Shown: positions 1-7,982 of the stretch, piece after piece
How the letters are laid out: every line of letters begins with the position of its first letter
Numbering within the stretch: position 1 is the stretch's first letter
NCBI GenBank assembly: GCA_027014185.1
Contig: JALWEK010000225.1
Coordinates: 10,992 to 20,001 of the forward strand
Direction of reading: 5' to 3'
Length of the DNA: 9,010 nt
Source: Aquificaceae bacterium
Lineage (GTDB): Bacteria; Aquificota; Aquificia; Aquificales; Aquificaceae
Made by a program: the position numbers and the translations under genes
Notes under the pieces: model-generated
What the model was told of the DNA's origin: nothing
What the model saw: the letters and a program-made list of their open reading frames with translations, nothing else
Database searches by the model: none

Positions 1-738
1 ACGAAGGACCTTCCTCACCTCCTCCTCCTCTTCGGCCTTGAGCTCGGTGAGCTTGTTGTTTAGCTCTATCACGAACTGGGGTTCCACGTAGGTGGTGTAC
101 CCAGAGGAGGAGGTTCCGTGAACTATCCCGAATATCTTCTTCACCTGGGAGCTCTTTACGGGGACGACGTACCTGTTGTTCCTGAGTGTTATTATCTTGT
201 CCGAGAAAACCTTCTCCGCGTCCGGTCTCCTCAGCAGGTTCTCGAGCCTTTCCATTATCTCCTTCTCTATACCCCTTATGCTCCTCCTCACTCTGAATAG
301 CTCCTCGCTCGCTTCGTCTTTGACGAACCCCCTCCTGTCCACGCTCGACTCGATCAGGTTCTCTAGGGAGGAGAAGATGTGAAGCCTCTTGGAGAGCCTC
401 CTCAGCGGCGGTTTTCTTTCAGCCTCCTTCCCGACAACCTTCCTAACCCCCCTAACCAGCTTGAGAACGCTCAGTATGGAGAGTAGCTCCTCCACACTCA
501 GGACGGCCCCCTCGATCCTTGCCCTCTCCAAGAGCCCCCTTATATCCTCGAACCTGTAGAGACTAAGGTCAATATCCTTAAAGGCTCTGAATAGCTCTAT
601 CCTCGAGCTTATCTCCTCCCTGTCCGTGGAGGGTCTTATGTTCTCCAGGATCTTCTCGGTTGCAGGTGAGTGAACGAACTCCTTGAGTTTGGATACTATC
701 TTTTCGAACTCTAACTTCCTGAGATCCTCTTCCCTCAT
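1..738 (-). CDS. mutS2: MutS2 family protein, N-terminal part (cut by window edge)
   Basis: The frame is open from ATG at 738-736 to base 1 with no stop, giving 246 residues of a protein that is usually about 750-790 long. The ATPase, clamp and Smr nuclease parts lie outside the window. Visible family signs are the opening LEFEKIVSKLKEFVHSPA, the segment ITLRNNRYVVPVK (about 183-195) and HGTSSSGYTTYVEP (207-220), all typical of the MutS2 core before the Walker A region. MutS2 proteins are cytosolic ATPases acting on branched DNA (suppression of homologous recombination) or on collided ribosomes, depending on species; which applies here cannot be told. The ATG overlaps the dapB stop as ATGA, with no convincing Shine-Dalgarno, so translation is probably coupled to dapB. 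The call is firm for the family, open for the role. Confidence 0.93.
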   Translation of the reverse strand, partial: MREEDLRKLEFEKIVSKLKEFVHSPATEKILENIRPSTDREEISSRIELFRAFKDIDLSLYRFEDIRGLLERARIEGAVLSVEELLSILSVLKLVRGVRKVVGKEAERKPPLRRLSKRLHIFSSLENLIESSVDRRGFVKDEASEELFRVRRSIRGIEKEIMERLENLLRRPDAEKVFSDKIITLRNNRYVVPVKSSQVKKIFGIVHGTSSSGYTTYVEPQFVIELNNKLTELKAEEEEEVRKVLR

Positions 739-1529
739 AGATCGAGCACGTCGAACATGGAGTACATCCCCGGTTCCCTACCCTTTATCCACTTGGCGGC
801 CTCGACCGCCCCCTTGGCGAAGGTGTCCCTCGAGCTCGCCCTGTGGGTGAGCTCTATCCTCTCTCCAAAGCCCAGGAAGTAAACGGTGTGGTCTCCGACC
901 ACGTCTCCCCCCCTGACGGCGAACACCCCGAGGTCCCCTTCCTTTCTAGGGGCCTCTCCCTCCCTGCCGTAAATTATCCTCTCCAGCCCCGCCTTTTCTT
1001 TGAGGATATTCGCCAGCTTTACCGCGGTCCCGCTCGGGGCGTCCTTCTTGAACCTGTGATGGATCTCGACTACCTCCATATCGAAGTTCTTATCTTTGAG
1101 AACCTTAGCCGCTATCTCCGTTAGCTTGAAGAGGAGGTTCACCCCCAAGCTCATGTTCGGGGAGAGGAGCACCGGAGCGTTCTTTGAGGACTCCTCTATC
1201 TCTTTGATCTCCTGCTCTGTGAAGCCCGTTGTGCCTATAACTATACCTTTGCCATCGAGTGTGGCCAGCTTCGCATGACCCACTGCGGCCGTGGTGTTCC
1301 CGGAGAACTCCACAACCACATCGCAGGCGGGAAGTAGCCCCTCGAGTCTGCTGGTAAGAGGTCTGCCCTTGAGCTCCTCCTTTCCGAGCGCCTCTCCCAG
1401 ATCGAGGGAAGGTATGCAGTCGGGATGCTCGACCCCACCGACCACATCCACCTCGGGATCCTGGAGGGACAGCTCTATTATCCTCCTTCCCATCCTTCCC
1501 AGGGCTCCGCAGACAACGACCCTCGTCAT
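735..1529 (-). CDS. dapB: 4-hydroxy-tetrahydrodipicolinate reductase (DapB)
   Basis: 264 residues, the usual DapB length. It catalyses the NAD(P)H-dependent reduction in the diaminopimelate/lysine pathway, in the cytosol. The N-terminal Rossmann motif is GALGRMG (8-14). The substrate/catalytic signature is EIHHRFKKDAPSGTA (155-169); H157 and K161 line up with the E. coli catalytic His159 and Lys163. PNMSLGVNLL (124-133) is the conserved hinge segment. The start at 1529 overlaps the stop of the upstream 83-residue gene (ATGA) and has purine-rich GAGG-type sequence just before it. The stop overlaps the mutS2 start in the same way. It therefore sits in the middle of a three-gene, translationally coupled operon. 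No other lysine gene is visible beside it. Confidence 0.97.
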   Translation of the reverse strand: MTRVVVCGALGRMGRRIIELSLQDPEVDVVGGVEHPDCIPSLDLGEALGKEELKGRPLTSRLEGLLPACDVVVEFSGNTTAAVGHAKLATLDGKGIVIGTTGFTEQEIKEIEESSKNAPVLLSPNMSLGVNLLFKLTEIAAKVLKDKNFDMEVVEIHHRFKKDAPSGTAVKLANILKEKAGLERIIYGREGEAPRKEGDLGVFAVRGGDVVGDHTVYFLGFGERIELTHRASSRDTFAKGAVEAAKWIKGREPGMYSMFDVLDL

Positions 1530-1777
1530 CCTTCCTCTTCCTCTCCGAATATTATGTTCTCGAGCTCGCTCACGGCCTCCTCAGCCTGATCCGGAGGCAC
1601 GACCGAGGGGTACAGGGCCACACGGACGCCCTCCTTGAAGAGAAACTTGGCTATCAGGTCCTGGAGCTTTTCCATCTCCTCCGGTGTGAGGTCGTTCCTT
1701 ATGCTATCCTCAACGGACCTGTTGGTGACGAAGAAACCTACCAAGCTGAAGGGGACTGCAACGTACTGCTCTTCCAT
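1526..1777 (-). CDS. Uncharacterised 83-residue protein, first gene of the dapB-mutS2 operon
   Basis: I do not recognise this family. The frame stays open further upstream, but ATG at 1777 is chosen because it follows a good Shine-Dalgarno (GAGG at 1787-1784, six-base spacer), and the upstream part would run through the divergent acyltransferase start. The protein begins MEEQYVAVPFSLVGFF, then has a helical stretch with TPEEMEKLQDLIAKFLFKEG (31-50), a short strand VRVALYPSVV, a second helix PPDQAEEAVSELENIIF and an acidic end GEEEEG. It looks like a small soluble alpha/beta protein with no signal peptide, membrane helix or cysteine. Its stop overlaps the dapB start (ATGA), so it is made in step with DapB. 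A structural or accessory role is possible but not shown. Confidence 0.8.
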   Translation of the reverse strand: MEEQYVAVPFSLVGFFVTNRSVEDSIRNDLTPEEMEKLQDLIAKFLFKEGVRVALYPSVVPPDQAEEAVSELENIIFGEEEEG

Positions 1778-1817
1778 AGCACACCTCACAGGCGTTTTTA
1801 GTAATAATATCATACGG
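1778..1817. promoter_or_regulatory. Divergent promoter region between the 83-residue gene and the acyltransferase gene
   Basis: Only 40 bases separate two divergent starts. On the plus strand, CTCACA (1785-1790) and TATCAT (1808-1813) are 17 bases apart and would start the message at about the acyltransferase ATG. On the minus strand, TATTAT (1809-1804) would give a leader of about 20 bases carrying the GAGG ribosome site. The two -10 candidates overlap in the same AT-rich patch, so the promoters would probably compete. The -35 matches are weak, and these assignments come from pattern matching alone. Confidence 0.45.
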
Positions 1818-2465
1818 ATGTGGAAGAGACTTAAGTTCAGGCTGGTCCTAGCTCTAACCCCTCTCCTCGTTCTATTCATAAGGATCCTCGGAAGAACTAT
1901 CAGGTGGAAAAAGAGGTACGAGTTCGCGCAGGACAGAGGAAAGATATACGCCCTGTGGCACGGCCACGCCCTGGCACTGACCCTGTACGGCATGGACAGG
2001 GGCATATATACGATAGCGAGCAGATCCAGGGACGGGGAGATAGCTGCGAGGATAGCCGAGGGCCTTGGCTACAGGGTCGTGAGAGGCTCTACCGAGGAGG
2101 GCAGGGCCGATAAGGGTGGCAGGAGGAGCGCTATCCAGCTTATAAAGGCCCTGAGAAGCGGGGGCAATGTAGCGATAACGGTGGACGGACCAAAAGGCCC
2201 CGCTTACAAGGTCCAGAAGGGGGTCATATTCCTTGCCCAGAAGACAGGAGCGCCCATAGTCCCGGCGGTAGTCAGGCTAGAGAGGTACAAGGCTTTGAGG
2301 ACGTGGGACAGGCTTATGGTTCCCCTGCCTTTCACGAGGGCGGAAGCTCTGATAGGAAGGGAGATCATCGTCCGCGAGGGGGACGACCTCGAGGAGAAGC
2401 GCCTTGAACTGGAGAGAGCTCTTTCCGAACTCTCCTCCTTGGCCTCCTCTTGGGAGGGTAGATGA
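1818..2465 (+). CDS. DUF374 / lysophospholipid acyltransferase-like membrane-associated enzyme
   Basis: 215 residues from ATG 1818. The frame is open further upstream, but that part lies antisense to the 83-residue gene and looks non-coding. One N-terminal hydrophobic segment (about 7-24) should anchor it on the inner membrane. The family's ordered motifs are present: ALWHGHAL with H48 (acyltransferase His), SRSRDGE (68-74), GYRVVRGS (84-91), VDGPKGPAYKVQKG (122-135) and TGAPIVPA (143-150). Such proteins belong to the LPLAT superfamily and are thought to acylate a lipid A or phospholipid precursor, but the substrate here is not shown. No Shine-Dalgarno precedes the ATG, and a -10-like TATCAT ends four bases before it. 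The last 101 bases overlap the end of the antiporter gene on the other strand. Confidence 0.88.
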   Translation: MWKRLKFRLVLALTPLLVLFIRILGRTIRWKKRYEFAQDRGKIYALWHGHALALTLYGMDRGIYTIASRSRDGEIAARIAEGLGYRVVRGSTEEGRADKGGRRSAIQLIKALRSGGNVAITVDGPKGPAYKVQKGVIFLAQKTGAPIVPAVVRLERYKALRTWDRLMVPLPFTRAEALIGREIIVREGDDLEEKRLELERALSELSSLASSWEGR

Positions 2466-3582
2466 TATCGGCTACCTTGGGGGCAGCCACGAATAGAAAG
2501 CTCCCTATGAGGGCCGTGGAGAGTATGAAGGGTATGGATATGAGCTTGACCGTCGGCTCCAGGGAGGCTATGACCACCGAGAACTCACCCCTCGGGACGA
2601 AGGAGAGGGACGTCCTGAGCCTCGCCTTTCTCTTCATACCGTATAGGTATGCGGCCAGGTATGTAGAGATCACCTTGAGCAGAACGCCGAGGAGGGTCAG
2701 GAGGAGGACGAACTTAAGGTTTTCGGGAAGGGTAAGCTCACTCTCGTAGGCGAAGAAGAAGAAGAACACACCTATCGAGAGCTCCTTGAGGGCAGACAGA
2801 TGGTGCTCTATGTTCTCCATAACCCTAGTTTCAGGAACCAGGACGCCGAGCAGGAAGGCTCCGAGAGCTTCGGAGAGGCCGAGATCTTTGAAGGACACGC
2901 CCACAACCATCGTGATGCCGAGTAGGAAGAAAACGAAGCTCTCTTCCTCCGAAGCCCTATCGAGCCAGTGCTGGACCCGCGGTATTAAGAACCTGTGCAG
3001 AAGGTAGAAGATCACTAGGACCAGGAGTATCTTCACTAGGCTGACCGGTATGGTCTTCGGCTCCACGCTTCCGAACTCAACCACGGGTATGAGGATCGAG
3101 AGTAGCATTATGGAGACCAGGTCCTCGAATATGAGTATGCCTATGAGAAGCTCCGCCTCGGGGGAGGCTAGGCGTTTGAAGTCCATAAGGAGCTTGGCCA
3201 CTATAGATGTGCTCGACGGGTAGAAGACCCCGGCTATGAGAAGTGAGGTTACCAGATCGAACCCGAAGAGCCGTGCGAGAAGGAATATGGGAAAGAAGTT
3301 GAAGAGAAGGTCCACAATACCGGGCCTTAGAACCGAGACCATGTTCTTGAGCCTCTCGAAGGAGTACTCCAGGCCTATGAAGAAAAAGAGGAGTATTATT
3401 CCAGCTTCCTTAAACAGCTCTATGAGCTGGGTGCTCTCGTGGGAGATCCAGAACTTTGAGGCGAAGCCGATCAGCAGAAAGGAGATTATGGGTGGAACGC
3501 TGACCTTTTTTAGTATGTGGGCGGTGAGGAACATGAGTATGAAAAGAACATTTATCTGGAGGAAGGTCAGAGAGTGGTCCAT
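2365..3582 (-). CDS. khtU: CPA2-family K+(Na+)/H+ antiporter membrane subunit, KhtU-like
   Basis: 405 residues, highly hydrophobic, with many membrane helices up to about residue 375. Family marks are LLFFFIGLEYSFERLK (64-79), GVFYPSSTSIVAKLL (118-132), IFEDLVSIML (151-160; the acidic pair E153/D154 matches the cation site of CPA2 exchangers) and FVPRGEFSVVIAS (328-340). It lacks the cytosolic RCK domains of KefB/KefC; that role would be filled by the separate khtT product encoded just upstream. The start at 3582 lies three bases after the khtT stop with no clear ribosome site, suggesting coupled translation. The C-terminus (about 378-405) is an unusual Arg/Pro-rich tail that lies inside the 101-base overlap with the convergent acyltransferase gene. 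The ion could be K+ or Na+; K+ is inferred from the KhtT partner. Confidence 0.85.
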   Translation of the reverse strand: MDHSLTFLQINVLFILMFLTAHILKKVSVPPIISFLLIGFASKFWISHESTQLIELFKEAGIILLFFFIGLEYSFERLKNMVSVLRPGIVDLLFNFFPIFLLARLFGFDLVTSLLIAGVFYPSSTSIVAKLLMDFKRLASPEAELLIGILIFEDLVSIMLLSILIPVVEFGSVEPKTIPVSLVKILLVLVIFYLLHRFLIPRVQHWLDRASEEESFVFFLLGITMVVGVSFKDLGLSEALGAFLLGVLVPETRVMENIEHHLSALKELSIGVFFFFFAYESELTLPENLKFVLLLTLLGVLLKVISTYLAAYLYGMKRKARLRTSLSFVPRGEFSVVIASLEPTVKLISIPFILSTALIGSFLFVAAPKVADIIYPPKRRPRRRVRKELSPVQGASPRGRPPRGR

Positions 3583-3585
3583 AGC

Positions 3586-4077
3586 TTAAGTAGAACAGTC
3601 GCCACAGTACTCTAGGAAGTTCTTTATCTGTTGCCTCGTCCCGGCTACCACGAGTATATCCCCAGGCATTATGCTGGTTGTGTTGGGGTCCGGGTTTACG
3701 AGCATGTCCTCTCCCCTGATTATGGCCACTATTGAGGCCCCCGTCTTCTTTCTGATCTGAGCCTCGGCTATCGTCCTGTTCACCAGGTTGGATCTCTCCC
3801 CCACCTTCACCCACTCCATCACCATCTCTTTCATTATCAGCTCCATCCTCTCGGGAGCCACGGGCTGGTAGGTGGTTCCGGCGAGGAGGAATCCGAGCTC
3901 CTTGGCCTCATCCTCGGTGAGGGAGATAACGCATGTGGGCTCTTCCTCGTCTTCTTCGATTATGTAGAGCTCTCTCCTCCCCGTGTTGTGGATTATCAGG
4001 GTGAGCTCTCCACCGTCCTCGAGCTCCAAGGTGTACCTCTTGCCTACACCCGGAAGATCCGTCTCCCTGAACTGCAT
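3586..4077 (-). CDS. khtT: KhtT-like regulatory subunit of the antiporter (TrkA-C/RCK_C domain)
   Basis: 163 residues. The N-terminal domain starts MQFRETDLPGVGKRY, the typical opening of Bacillus KhtT (YhaT) proteins. A helical linker (about 75-92) leads to an RCK_C/TrkA-C domain: KVGERSNLVNRTIAEAQIR (91-109), TGASIVAIIRGEDMLVNPDP (112-131), MPGDILVVAGTRQQIKNFL (137-155). In Bacillus the KhtT subunit gates the KhtU exchanger, and its RCK_C domain binds c-di-AMP. Ligand use here is unknown. The start follows the guaB stop by four bases, with GGAG (4088-4085) at a seven-base spacing inside the guaB end. An oddity is the C-terminal CGDC motif (C158, C161). The cytosolic protein is expected to dock on the antiporter encoded next. 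Confidence 0.88.
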   Translation of the reverse strand: MQFRETDLPGVGKRYTLELEDGGELTLIIHNTGRRELYIIEEDEEEPTCVISLTEDEAKELGFLLAGTTYQPVAPERMELIMKEMVMEWVKVGERSNLVNRTIAEAQIRKKTGASIVAIIRGEDMLVNPDPNTTSIMPGDILVVAGTRQQIKNFLEYCGDCST

Positions 4078-4081
4078 CCTC

Positions 4082-5572
<1,491 letters not shown>

Positions 5573-5588
<16 letters not shown>

Positions 5589-6163
5589 TACCATCTACCC
5601 TTCCTCCACAGGAGGAGAGCCCTACCCTTCCTCTCCCTTCCGTCGGCATACTCGATCAGGTAATCTACGTAGGCCCTGCTATCCTGAAAGTCGGTCCCCA
5701 AGATCTTTACCTCCCTTGCGTCTTCCACTATTACCCTGTCTATCTCTACCACCGTGCGCGTAAGGATGCTGGAGATGGCTGTGTACGCGTAGATAACGGA
5801 GGCAAAACCGAGCAGGATTACCGCTATGTAGATAAACTTTCTGTTCTCCGGTGAGACGTACCTTTCCACGATGTAACAGGAGAGGAGTGTGGTGAAGGGG
5901 TTAAGCCCGGTGAGCTTGATTACTAAGGATACAAGGCCCACGATTAGAGCTGCCCCGATTGCCTCCTTGGCGCCGCTCCACTCGAGCAGAGGCGTGTACT
6001 TTAGGGCGGTCGCTACATCCAGGTTTCCTTCCGAGAGGGATAGTACGTACAGCCGGAGGGTATCCTGGGGTGTTTGGATCTCCCCACTTGCTGAGTAGCC
6101 AGTGATAAGCAAAACGGGGAGAAGGAGTTTAGCGAGCTCCCCCGATCTCGAGTATGAGGTCAT
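5573..6163 (-). CDS. Uncharacterised membrane protein with signal-like N-terminus
   Basis: 196 residues; I do not recognise a named family. ATG 6163 is preceded by GGGAG at about an eight-base spacing and lies 35 bases inside the end of the upstream gene. The N-terminus (about 10-27) is a short hydrophobic stretch ending SASGE, consistent with a Sec signal peptide or first membrane helix. Residues 31-62 form an amphipathic segment (TPQDTLRLYVLSLSEGNLDV...). Two hydrophobic segments follow, about 67-95 and 109-134. The last 60 residues are hydrophilic and strand-rich: VKILGTDFQDSRAYVDYLIE (152-171), then DG and LLWRKGRWYVKEL. The first and last parts resemble the two halves of NTF2-like domains, which would be split by the membrane insert; this is only inferred. 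It is encoded 18 bases before guaB. Confidence 0.75.
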
Positions 6164-6557
6164 AGATAAGTCTCCCGGGGATGTTGAGGGCCTGCTCTAT
6201 ATGCTGGTCTGAAAGTTCCTCCAAGGTCCTGAAGTAATGGTATAGCTCGAAGAGCTCTATAAGGCAGCAGTAGAGTTCCCGTTCCATGTCCTCGAGGTCC
6301 TGCCTTACCTGGTTCTTCTGCTCTCCTTCGCTCAGGCTCTCGAGCATCTCCCTGTTCGCCTTTATCTCGTCCACGAGCTCCTTAATGTAGGCTTTCATCT
6401 TCCTGTGGTAGTCCTCTATCTTCTCCGGGAGTACCTTGGCTACCCTTTCCTCTTCCTTCTGGGCGAGCTTCTTATAGAGCTCCTTGAGCTCGTCGTGCTC
6501 TTTTATCTTCTGGATGCAGGGTCCTACACACTCTATTATCGTCCTCTTATCCTCCAT
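6129..6557 (-). CDS. Uncharacterised helical protein with Cys pairs
   Basis: 142 residues, unrecognised. ATG 6557 has an excellent ribosome site (GGAGGG, four-base spacer). The composition is rich in Glu, Lys and Leu, and nearly the whole chain should be helical. Residues 18-75 look coiled-coil-like (HDELKELYKKLAQKEEERVA onwards), as do 83-118. There is no signal peptide or membrane helix, so it should be cytosolic. It has four cysteines: a CVGPC motif at 10-14 and an adjacent pair C97-C98, with His107 nearby, which could form a metal site or disulfides in a helical hairpin or four-helix bundle. It sits 25 bases after dtd and overlaps the start of the next membrane-protein gene by 35 bases, so those two may act together. 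No function can be assigned. Confidence 0.82.
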   Translation of the reverse strand: MEDKRTIIECVGPCIQKIKEHDELKELYKKLAQKEEERVAKVLPEKIEDYHRKMKAYIKELVDEIKANREMLESLSEGEQKNQVRQDLEDMERELYCCLIELFELYHYFRTLEELSDQHIEQALNIPGRLIYDLILEIGGAR

Positions 6558-6561
6558 GATT

Positions 6562-6567
6562 CCCTCC
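6562..6567 (-). promoter_or_regulatory. Strong ribosome binding site for the 142-residue helical protein
   Basis: GGAGGG on the minus strand, four bases before ATG 6557. It is the clearest Shine-Dalgarno in the window and fixes the start of this unrecognised gene. Most neighbouring genes instead have weak sites or stop/start coupling. Confidence 0.75.
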
Positions 6568-6582
6568 GGTTATAAGATATGC

Positions 6583-7029
6583 TCAGAGCTCTTCCGAATC
6601 CAGAACTATCGTAACTGGTCCCCAGTTCCTTATGTAAACGTCCATCATGGCCCCGAAGATGCCGGTTTCCACCTTAAGGCCGGTCTCTTTAAAGATCTCA
6701 ACGAACCTGTTGTAGAGCTCCTCCGCCCTTTTTGGTTCCTCCGCCAGCTCGAAGCTGGGCCTTCTGCCCTTTCTGACGTTCGCATACAGTGTGAACTGGG
6801 ATATTATCAGGACCTCACCCTCTATGTCCAGGAGGGAGTGCTGAAACTTACCCCTCTCATCCTCGAAGATCCTGAGCTTGGATATCTTATCGACCAGCTT
6901 CCTCGCATCCTCTTCCGTGTCCCCCCTCTTTATCCCCAGAAGGATATTGAGACCCCTCCCTATCTTCCCCACTACCTTTCCGTTCACCTTAACGTAGGAC
7001 TCCTCTACCCTCTGGACTACCGCCCTCAT
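6583..7029 (-). CDS. dtd: D-aminoacyl-tRNA deacylase (D-tyrosyl-tRNA deacylase)
   Basis: 148 residues, the normal length. It hydrolyses D-amino acids (and glycine) mischarged on tRNA, in the cytosol, as a homodimer. The N-terminus MRAVVQRVEESYVKVNGKVV is typical. The active-site motif SQFTLYA (77-83) carries Thr80, matching E. coli Thr80. NWGPVT (135-140) is the Gly-cisPro motif that reads chirality; the second position is Trp, where Asp is the common residue. FGAMMDVYIRN precedes it, as usual. The start overlaps the WD40 gene stop (ATGA) with no Shine-Dalgarno, so it is read by coupled translation. The gene for threonyl-tRNA synthetase, another proofreading enzyme, begins about 950 bases away on the other strand. 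Confidence 0.97.
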   Translation of the reverse strand: MRAVVQRVEESYVKVNGKVVGKIGRGLNILLGIKRGDTEEDARKLVDKISKLRIFEDERGKFQHSLLDIEGEVLIISQFTLYANVRKGRRPSFELAEEPKRAEELYNRFVEIFKETGLKVETGIFGAMMDVYIRNWGPVTIVLDSEEL

Positions 7030-7931
7030 CTAACGTTCCATATTATCACCCATCCCCTGTCGTCTCCGGATACCAGCTTCCTTCCGTCCGGGGAGAACCT
7101 CAGTCTGGTTACTATCCCCTTGTGTCCCTTGAGTATAGCTAAAAGCCTCCAGTTCCTCGTGCTCCAGAGCTTAACGTTTCCATCGAACCCACCTGTGGCT
7201 ATCATGTTTCTCTTTGGTGAGTAGTGAACTGTATAAACCGCCCCGTCATGGGCTTTGAATTTCTTTATAGCTTCCCCTTTTTTCACATCCCACACTATGG
7301 CGTAGCCATCGTTCCCGACCGACACGAGTCTGGTGCCGTCAGGAGAGAAAGAAACATCGTAAACGTAGTCCTTGTGCCCTTTGAGGACTACGGATCTCCC
7401 GTCAGGGTACCATATCCTGACAGTGGAGTCTTTGCTCGCGGAGGCGAAGATCTCCCCTTTAGGGGAGAAGGCCACCGAGTATATCCAGCCTGTGTGTCCC
7501 TGTAACTTCCTGATAGGTTTCCACTCAGTTGCATCCCAGACCCTTATCTCCCACATATCGTCCCCGGAGGCGAGCCTGTTCCCGAACTTGGAGAAGGCTA
7601 GGGCCCTCACGTACTCCTCGTGCCCTCTCAGGGTTTTAACCAGCTTGCCGAAGGGTAACCTCCATATCTTTATCAGCCTGTCGTCTCCGGACGATGCTAT
7701 GAAGCCTCTCCTGTTGATGGCCACCGAGAGGACCTGGCCCGGATGGCTCCTTATCTCAAGGATCTTCTTACCTCTGAGGTTCCACACCCTTATGAACCCA
7801 TCGTCCCCACAGGTTACGAAGAACTTACCTGCAAGGTCCACGTCCCTGACAGCCCCTATGTGAGCCTTGATGACCTCTTGGCCGAACGAAAAGCTGATCA
7901 GTACAAGAAGGAGCAGCTTCAGTATAATCAT
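7026..7931 (-). CDS. Exported seven-repeat WD40 beta-propeller protein
   Basis: 301 residues. A Sec-type signal peptide (MIILKLLLLVLISFSFG, cleavage likely around 17-19) is followed almost at once by seven WD40 units. Their closing Trp residues are at 50, 90, 132, 174, 214, 256 and 298 (RVW, KIW, RVW, RIW, IVW, KLW, IIW). GH/AH dipeptides open most repeats (for example RGHEEYV, QGHTGWI, KGHKDYV, KGHKGIV), and FSPDG/FSPKG turns recur. The chain ends four residues after the last IIW, so the strand before repeat 1 (QEVIK) probably closes the ring. There is no other domain, so it is likely a periplasmic or outer-surface protein-binding scaffold; the partner is unknown. ATG 7931 follows GGGGG at 7943-7939 (seven-base spacer). 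It is the first gene of the minus-strand run, and its stop overlaps the dtd start. Confidence 0.92.
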   Translation of the reverse strand: MIILKLLLLVLISFSFGQEVIKAHIGAVRDVDLAGKFFVTCGDDGFIRVWNLRGKKILEIRSHPGQVLSVAINRRGFIASSGDDRLIKIWRLPFGKLVKTLRGHEEYVRALAFSKFGNRLASGDDMWEIRVWDATEWKPIRKLQGHTGWIYSVAFSPKGEIFASASKDSTVRIWYPDGRSVVLKGHKDYVYDVSFSPDGTRLVSVGNDGYAIVWDVKKGEAIKKFKAHDGAVYTVHYSPKRNMIATGGFDGNVKLWSTRNWRLLAILKGHKGIVTRLRFSPDGRKLVSGDDRGWVIIWNVR

Positions 7932-7951
7932 CCCTCAGCCCCCTTCCTTAA

Positions 7952-7980
7952 ATTATCGGACGCTCACATAAATTAGTAAA
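7952..7980 (-). promoter_or_regulatory. Candidate promoter of the WD40-dtd gene run
   Basis: On the minus strand TTTACT (7980-7975) and GATAAT (7957-7952) are 17 bases apart. The expected start, near 7945, leaves a leader of about 14 bases that contains the G-rich ribosome site. The -35 hexamer overlaps the AT-rich patch just before thrS on the other strand. Confidence 0.55.
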
Positions 7981-7982
7981 AT
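7969..7982 (+). promoter_or_regulatory. Possible -10 region of thrS
   Basis: TAAATT (7969-7974) and TAAAAT (7977-7982) both lie directly before the thrS start codons at 7983 and 7992. The first would give a message starting at about 7981, the second at about 7989. Neither has a good -35. No Shine-Dalgarno is present before ATG 7983, and only a weak GAAG precedes ATG 7992, so thrS may be leaderless. The patch overlaps the -35 of the divergent WD40 promoter. Confidence 0.3.

Noticed and set aside
1635..1817. 61-codon N-terminal extension of the acyltransferase
   Set aside because: It runs antisense through the 83-residue gene and adds a sequence unlike the family; ATG 1818 gives the normal length and the expected N-terminal membrane anchor.
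1778..2005. 76-codon N-terminal extension of the 83-residue protein
   Set aside because: It lies antisense to the acyltransferase start and promoter region, while ATG 1777 has its own Shine-Dalgarno.
2411..2457. Short inverted repeats (GGAGAG/CTCTCC at 2411-2435 and CCTCC/GGAGG at 2443-2457) as a terminator between the convergent genes
   Set aside because: Stems are five to six base pairs with no T-run after them on either strand, and they lie in coding sequence rich in such purine/pyrimidine blocks.
6569..6574. TATAAC on the minus strand as a promoter for the 142-residue gene
   Set aside because: The -10 match is good, but there is no plausible -35, and the expected start would cut into the GGAGGG ribosome site.
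6484..7224. Long plus-strand open frame of 246 codons across dtd and the helical-protein gene
   Set aside because: It lies antisense to dtd, which has clear family motifs, and to a gene with an excellent ribosome site. Its product is a Pro/Leu/Ser-rich sequence with no family signs.
7372..7863. Plus-strand open frame opposite the WD40 gene
   Set aside because: The WD40 repeats on the minus strand are unambiguous, and the antisense product shows no repeat or motif of its own.
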